DNA of 64,000 bases, taken from Archilochus colubris (Eukaryota > Chordata > Aves > Apodiformes > Trochilidae). Positions 61,401 to 64,000 of this stretch are shown here, in pieces (the stretch's first letter is position 1; each line of letters starts with the position of its first letter). Both the position numbers and the translations under genes were made by a program. The notes under the pieces are model-generated. The model searched no databases, was not told the DNA's origin, and saw only the letters and a program-made list of their open reading frames with translations. Location of the stretch: positions 63,059,810 through 63,123,809 of the forward strand of contig CM041083.1 in assembly GCA_023079485.1 (NCBI GenBank), written 5' to 3'.

Positions 61401-64000
61401 GTGCTTGGAGAAGCTCACACTTCATTGTGTGGTTATTGTGTGCAAGCAGCATTGCACATTTTTGGTTCTCAGAAGAGAAACGTAACAAATGCAGATATAT
61501 TTTTCAGGAAGGGATGAGAAATGGTAACTTGAGCTCGAAGCTTCCATTTTTAGAGGTTAAATGAGCTGATGTGCTGTACCTGTTTGTTGGCTGAGTCCGT
61601 GGTTCAGCTCGTCAGTGTGGGCTGGAATGAAGCTGAGGGAGGGAAATTTTTCACAAAAGACACAAAAATTGATCTGCCCATGACCTAGCAGGTACTTCAC
61701 ATTGCTGAGGACTCACACTCACAAAGATGTCTTGGTGGGATATTTTGCTGTTGGCCAACCAGGAGAACTCTGTGTTGCCACCACCATAGCCAGGCTATGA
61801 TTACTCACTAAACCAAAGTCACTGCTTGTGTGTTCAAATCTGTGAGGAGCAAGAGTGGGTGAGATGTATCTGTATCTCAATGTGTGAAACAGGTACATTG
61901 CAACTCATGGTACCCCTAAAGGTTGCATCTGAGGGGGGGCAGATGGTGGAAAAAGGGAAAGGGAAACTACTAGTGGTTGATGCACAGGTTCTGAGGGCAA
62001 GCCAGGCCAAGTTGGTCAGGTATGTAGCATGGGAGTGGCAGTAGGGTTGTCCTCATCTGGTTTGGTGCTGCTGCTGGCTGACCATGTCCTCCAAGCAGTG
62101 TGTAGCCACACTCTCTTGTTGCCACTCTCAGTGGGGCAATGGGACCAGCACCACACAGAGCCCTGGGCATCCCCACGGCCCCCAGTGCTGCCCAGACACC
62201 ATCTTGTCACCCCCAGGTCCCGTGCTACTTCACCCCCTTCCCACGGGGAGACACCCTGCTCTCCCTGCTTCAGTTGTATGAACTTTATAAAGCAGACACA
62301 GAAATCTGTTGTTATTATTAATAAGCTGTTGTAGCTGCCAATCTCTGGGGTCCTCTCCCCTTGCGTCAGAGGAGGTGACAGCATCCCTTGACCCAAGTCA
62401 CTTCCTCCCTCTTAATTTCCCCCTTGGAAATGTCTGGGCTGCTTCAGATTTCTTTTTATACTTCCCATTTCTTCTTCCTTGCAACTTTGACCATTTCCTG
62501 CTGTGACCTGAGCGCTGGCTCTGCTGTGTTTATCAGACACAGAAGGGAGGTGCTATGCACTAAGGTCTGTGATAGACCAATCCTACAAGGCAGTGGGGGA
62601 AAATATTCCATAATTTACTGTTAGGCAGCCCCAGCTCTGAGTGAAACTCATATGTCTTGTGCAACATGTTGTAGACCAGCAAGTGTTAGCTCTATGCAAC
62701 AGCAGGCAGAGCCTCTCATGGAGCCTGGGGAGGTCTGGGCATCCATCATCCCTCTCTGAGGCCAAAGAGATGGTGCCACCCACATAGCAGCTTTGCCCTC
62801 TGCCACAGCTGCCCTGGGGTCTGAATGCTCAGCAGTCCCTGTTCTCTGACAGCACAGCCTCCTTTGAGTAGTTTATAGCAGTGGCAGGTAACTTTTTAGA
62901 TACTTCAGAGGCAATGACTGTTCTAATGGCACGTCATTGCCTTTTTATTTCTTAATCCAACCTAAACCCTAAACCCAGCAGAGCGATCCTATTTAACAGC
63001 AATCCCTTGAATTCTTCCATGGAAGGCCTCTGCCTGGTGTTGTTTCAGTGAGAGCAGATTCACTGACCAGTGGGTCAATCAGGCTCATCCACTATTTCAT
63101 ACACTACCAACATCCCCCTTTGCCCTCTTTTTCTTTTCTGCCTTCCCATGCAGGGCTGCATGATGGACACGGCCTACCCAGTCACAGCAGGGGACCAGGC
63201 TCCCTCTCTCAGAAATACGCTTATACTTTTCTTCCTCCACCCCTCAAGAAGATGGAGTATGAGGGATGAGACCATTCCCTGTTGTAAGGTTGCTGCTTTC
63301 CATTGATAAATCCAAAGGTATAATTGACTTTCTGTGTGCCTTGTTTTTCCCCAGATACCTTAAAAACTGGGGTCCAGTTCCTCACAATGAGAAAATAGCA
63401 TCCCCATGTTTGGAAAGGGCCTAAAGAGAAAGTTCACCCCAAGTGGAAACACTGGCCATGTCCAGGTAGAGTGAGGAGGAATAGAGGAGAAAAGCCACAT
63501 CTGACTACAGGACAAAGGACCAAGTAGTACTGGCTGTAAGAAAAACTCCTCATCATGTTGTGATGACACTTGCCTGTCTTCCAGTGAATATTGCTGGCTT
63601 CTGGGACCACCGTGGGTAATGCCACACAGACTTGCAGGTCACTGCAGCTGGGGGAGAAGATCATTCTCACTTCTAAGTACAATATCCCATTTCACACCTG
63701 CTATTTGACCTGCTAGGTCAGGATGATGGTGATCTCTGCCTAAACCTCTAGTTAGCCCTGCAAAGGCTTTACTCTCAAAGAGCAGTCTGAAATCTTTCAG
63801 TCTGAGTGACATCCACCCTTGAGAGCAATCATTGCTACTGCTTGGTCCTTCCCTGCTCTTTTGACTGGCTACACCCAGGCTTGCACCATTAGGTAAGTGA
63901 TCTGAAATGAGGGGTAGCTGCCACTAAAAGGAGACATCCTGCTGCCTCTTCATGCTCTCATGACCATGGAGTTCCAGTCATTGGCAATTGTCTGATCCTC
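46451..64000. other. Long non-coding right part, no gene recognised
   Basis: 17.5 kb without a supported exon on either strand. There are A/C-rich low-complexity sequence at 48729-48830, T-rich DNA at 58735-58860, and A runs at 60026-60043 and about 60359-60371. All ORFs are under about 130 codons and show no recognisable domain. The short first coding exon of NINJ2 may lie here or beyond the window, but I could not identify it. WNK1, the next gene in mammals, is not seen. Confidence 0.5.
60026..60043 (+). repeat. Poly(A) run of 18
   Basis: 18 consecutive A residues. The flanks show no processed gene copy or SINE body that I recognise. Confidence 0.9.

Noticed and set aside
1..64000. CRISPR arrays, operons, prophage, tRNA and rRNA genes
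   Set aside because: No regularly spaced repeats, operon-like gene packing or tRNA/rRNA-like sequences were noticed. The window is vertebrate intron and intergenic DNA.

Overview
This window is vertebrate nuclear DNA and almost certainly from a bird. Coding sequence is split into short exons with GT-AG introns of about 0.35 to 1.7 kb. The interspersed repeats are CR1 LINEs, including one with the typical avian 3' tail of repeated ATTCTATG units. No SINE family dominates. No prokaryotic or viral gene organisation is present.

Positions 34-15205 (+) hold the 3' 17 coding exons of a beta-1,4-N-acetylgalactosaminyltransferase that I recognise as B4GALNT3. When joined, the exons give 2,862 bases, or 953 codons plus TAG, with every splice phase consistent. 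The predicted protein has a PA14 lectin-like domain, a fast-evolving acidic linker coded mostly by one 1,012-base exon, and a C-terminal GT7-type catalytic domain. The first exons (cytoplasmic tail, signal anchor and stem) lie to the left of the window.

Positions 15206-23436 are the 3' UTR and intergenic space between two convergent genes, with two CR1 pieces. Positions 23437-24581 (-) hold the last two coding exons of ninjurin 2 (NINJ2), a small membrane protein with two transmembrane segments. B4GALNT3 and NINJ2 lying tail to tail matches the order I know from human chromosome 12p13 (B4GALNT3, NINJ2, WNK1), so the block is conserved synteny. The two genes are not known to act together.

Positions 24582-64000 contain no coding exon I can support. 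This is probably the long first intron of NINJ2, possibly followed by upstream intergenic DNA. It holds degraded CR1-type LINE remnants (31.3, 32.8, 38.7, 42.0 and 44.4-46.5 kb), homopolymer and homopurine tracts, and a small CpG-rich patch near 33.0 kb. The short first coding exon expected for NINJ2 was not found. I see no sign of an undescribed biological system. The most useful leads are tandem splice donors in B4GALNT3, an in-frame upstream extension of the NINJ2 exon, the CpG patch, and a 190-codon ORF of uncertain nature.
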